DNA from: Candidatus Symbiopectobacterium sp. 'North America'
Lineage (GTDB): Bacteria > Pseudomonadota > Gammaproteobacteria > Enterobacterales > Enterobacteriaceae
Length of the DNA: 64,000 nucleotides
Reading direction: 5' to 3'
Assembly (NCBI RefSeq): GCF_015762685.1
Contig: NZ_PEHF01000084.1
Coordinates: 124,001-188,000, forward strand
The translations under genes and the position numbers were made by a program. How positions within the stretch are numbered: position 1 is the first letter of the stretch; each line of letters opens with the position of its first letter. Below, piece by piece: positions 62,581 to 64,000 of the stretch. The notes beneath the pieces were generated by a model. That model saw nothing but the letters and a program-made list of their open reading frames with translations, searched no databases and was not told the DNA's origin.

Positions 62581-63593
62581 AATCCATCCGCCGCTGAGGT
62601 TTACAGCGAACCAATGCAATGCCCATCCCGGTTAATGCACCGATAGCGCCCCACATCGCCATCAAGAACAGGCGACGGGACTGTCTCGCTTCACCGGCTC
62701 CTACGGCGTGCGCAGATAACGGTAGGTCTGCAATGCGACATTAAGCGTTGGTTCAACGCTTAATGTCGCCAACATGGCGCGATTTTGGTCATAATCGATG
62801 TTGTAGCGCGGCCCACTGGCCTGCAAGGACTCTAATTGCGCCTGTAACATCGGACGCCCCAACAGGAAAAGTTCTGAAGGCGGCAATTCTTCCGCGGGGG
62901 TATCGGTCTGGCTGCGGCTTATCCCCTGCTGTTGCGCAATTTTTAGCGCCGTCTTCACGCTATTCAGATCGCGATCGAAAATAGCCTGCGCGACCGCTTC
63001 CTGACGCTGAATCTGTGACTGCAAAAAGACCTTACGTGCTGCCCAGGCACCTTTCAGCTCACCGTTAAGGTGCAGTGCGGCGCGCTGACTGGCAAACTCG
63101 ATATAGTCGCGCAACAGGCGATTGGCGGCAGGCGCGTTGTCCGGGGTCAGGCGCACGCTGTCGAAGGTCTTTTTGCCGTCGTCACGCGGGGTAAACTGGA
63201 TATCGGCGATCAGTTCGTCCAGCAAGGCCGCATCCGCTTTGGCATCACCTTCCTGATGCGATTTATAGTAGTCGCTCTGTAGCCAGAAATCGCGCCGGGT
63301 ATCATACGCGGCAACCTGCATGACAAACTCGTCGTAAACCTTGGCTGACACCGACAGCGCCTCGGACGGCAGCGATGCAAAAGCTTTGGCATCCAGATTA
63401 CGTAAGAACTGCTGTTGCGGATAATAGCCGCCCAGCCGCCCAGCCGCGTGACGCCAGCAATCCAGAATTTGCCTCGCCACAACGCACCGCACAGGCCGCG
63501 AATGTCCAGTTCATTCTCAATACCGGCACCCGCAGTCGTCACGCGGTAATGGGCTTCGCCAGAGTTTCCGTTAGCAGGGTTTTCTTGTTTCGT
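62581..63593 (-). pseudogene. wzzE: ECA chain-length regulator WzzE, TM1 deleted and nonsense near the end
   Basis: Inner-membrane polysaccharide co-polymerase. ENELDIRGLCGALWRGKFWIAGV is followed directly by LGGYYPQQQFLRNL: the first membrane helix and about 30 residues are missing, within a GGCTGGGC repeat (63425-63450), with a frame change. TAG at 62701-62703 replaces Glu in RTPEEPVKRDSP, before TM2. The start is unclear: ACG at 63591-63593 follows GGGGAAGTA where ATG would be expected, and a TTG at 63620 is an alternative. The end is at 62581. Confidence 0.9.
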
Positions 63594-63616
63594 TACTTCC
63601 CCAAAGTGATGTGGTT

Positions 63617-64000
63617 TCAAGTTGAGTGTCGATGATTGTCGTTACGGTGCGTTCGACGCTTGATGCGTTTCAGAAAGCGCGCCACGCGCCATGCCCGTTT
63701 CAGGCAATAGTCGTAAAGCCCAAAGGCCAGTAAAAACAGCACCAACATGGCCCATTCAGGAATGAAAGAGAAATACTCTCCGGCCATGCCGATACCCGCC
63801 AACAGCACCGCGGCCACGGTGATCAACACAAAAGCCTGATGCGGTGTAAACCCGGCGCGCATCAGTAAGTGATGGATATGCTGACGATCCGGCGCGAAGG
63901 GGCTCATCCCTCGGCGCAAGCGACGGTACATGATGGCAACCATGTCCATCAGCGGGATGGCGATCAGCCACAGTGCCGTTACCGGGTTAATCGGATGGTA
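63617..64000 (-). CDS. wecA: Undecaprenyl-phosphate GlcNAc-1-phosphate transferase WecA, C-terminal part
   Basis: Starts the ECA and many O-antigen chains on undecaprenyl phosphate. The visible frame (YHPINPVTALWLIAIPLMDM onward) contains the catalytic-loop HIHH motif (SPFAPDRQHIHHLLMRAGF) and two membrane helices, and ends normally. Intact as far as seen; the 5' part is beyond the window. Confidence 0.93.
   Translation of the reverse strand, partial: YHPINPVTALWLIAIPLMDMVAIMYRRLRRGMSPFAPDRQHIHHLLMRAGFTPHQAFVLITVAAVLLAGIGMAGEYFSFIPEWAMLVLFLLAFGLYDYCLKRAWRVARFLKRIKRRTHRNDNHRHST

Overview
The window is a piece of an enterobacterial chromosome that is part-way through genome decay. Gene order is that of Enterobacterales: asd-yhgN; yigL-pldB-rhtB/rhtC-recQ-pldA-yigI-rarD-corA-uvrD-yigB-xerC-yigA-dapF-lptM; cyaY/cyaA/hemCDXY/glmZ; argX-hisR-leuT-proM/yifK; and the wec (enterobacterial common antigen) operon. 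Moderate GC, the nickel operon, the CarG-like lipoprotein, the AscB-type glucosidase and the lyase/ABC/GNAT/M20 operon suggest Pectobacteriaceae (Pectobacterium/Dickeya/Brenneria side). With so many broken genes, a host-restricted relative such as a Symbiopectobacterium-like insect or nematode associate is a reasonable inference, but it is not proven here.

Layout. 1-2104: nickel uptake (nikA and a methyltransferase, both broken; nikR intact; NikR operator between them). 2597-5987: an unrecognised pair, a ThDP enzyme (frameshifted) and a tandem nucleotidyltransferase-like protein. 6091-9526: asd, yhgN, a CarG-like lipoprotein, and pirin (nonsense). 9641-9772: RyhB sRNA with its Fur box. 9791-15485: glpC, glpB, glpA and glpT, all broken. 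15534-31760: the yigL to lptM block, with recQ, pldA, yigI, uvrD, xerC, yigA and dapF intact and pldB, rhtB, rhtC, rarD, an abrB-like gene, corA and yigB broken. 31838-39160: cyaY, cyaA, hemC, hemD, hemX and hemY, all intact. 39240-41478: a MITE-like repeat, an AscG-type operator, a broken glucosidase, and GlmZ sRNA with a sigma54-type promoter and QseF/GlrR sites. 41443-43441: a broken S10 carboxypeptidase and a small lipoprotein. 43750-51579: a probable S-(2-succino)cysteine salvage operon (lyase, GNAT and binding protein intact; permease, ATPase and M20 hydrolase broken), with a broken dehydrogenase and a broken paralogous binding protein. 51702-52192: four tRNAs; then yifK. 53944-64000: the wec operon, with wecF, wecD, rffG and the visible part of wecA intact and everything else broken, including a wecB-wecC deletion fusion.

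How it works together. About 30 of some 59 protein genes carry nonsense codons, frameshifts or deletions, while core genes (asd, dapF, hemCD, cyaA, uvrD, xerC, recQ, tRNAs, regulatory RNAs) are clean. That contrast argues for relaxed selection rather than poor sequence, although many single-base indels lie in homopolymers and should be checked. Predicted consequences: no common antigen, no anaerobic glycerol-3-phosphate use, no CorA magnesium uptake, no Nik nickel uptake, and loss of several efflux and lipid-recycling functions.
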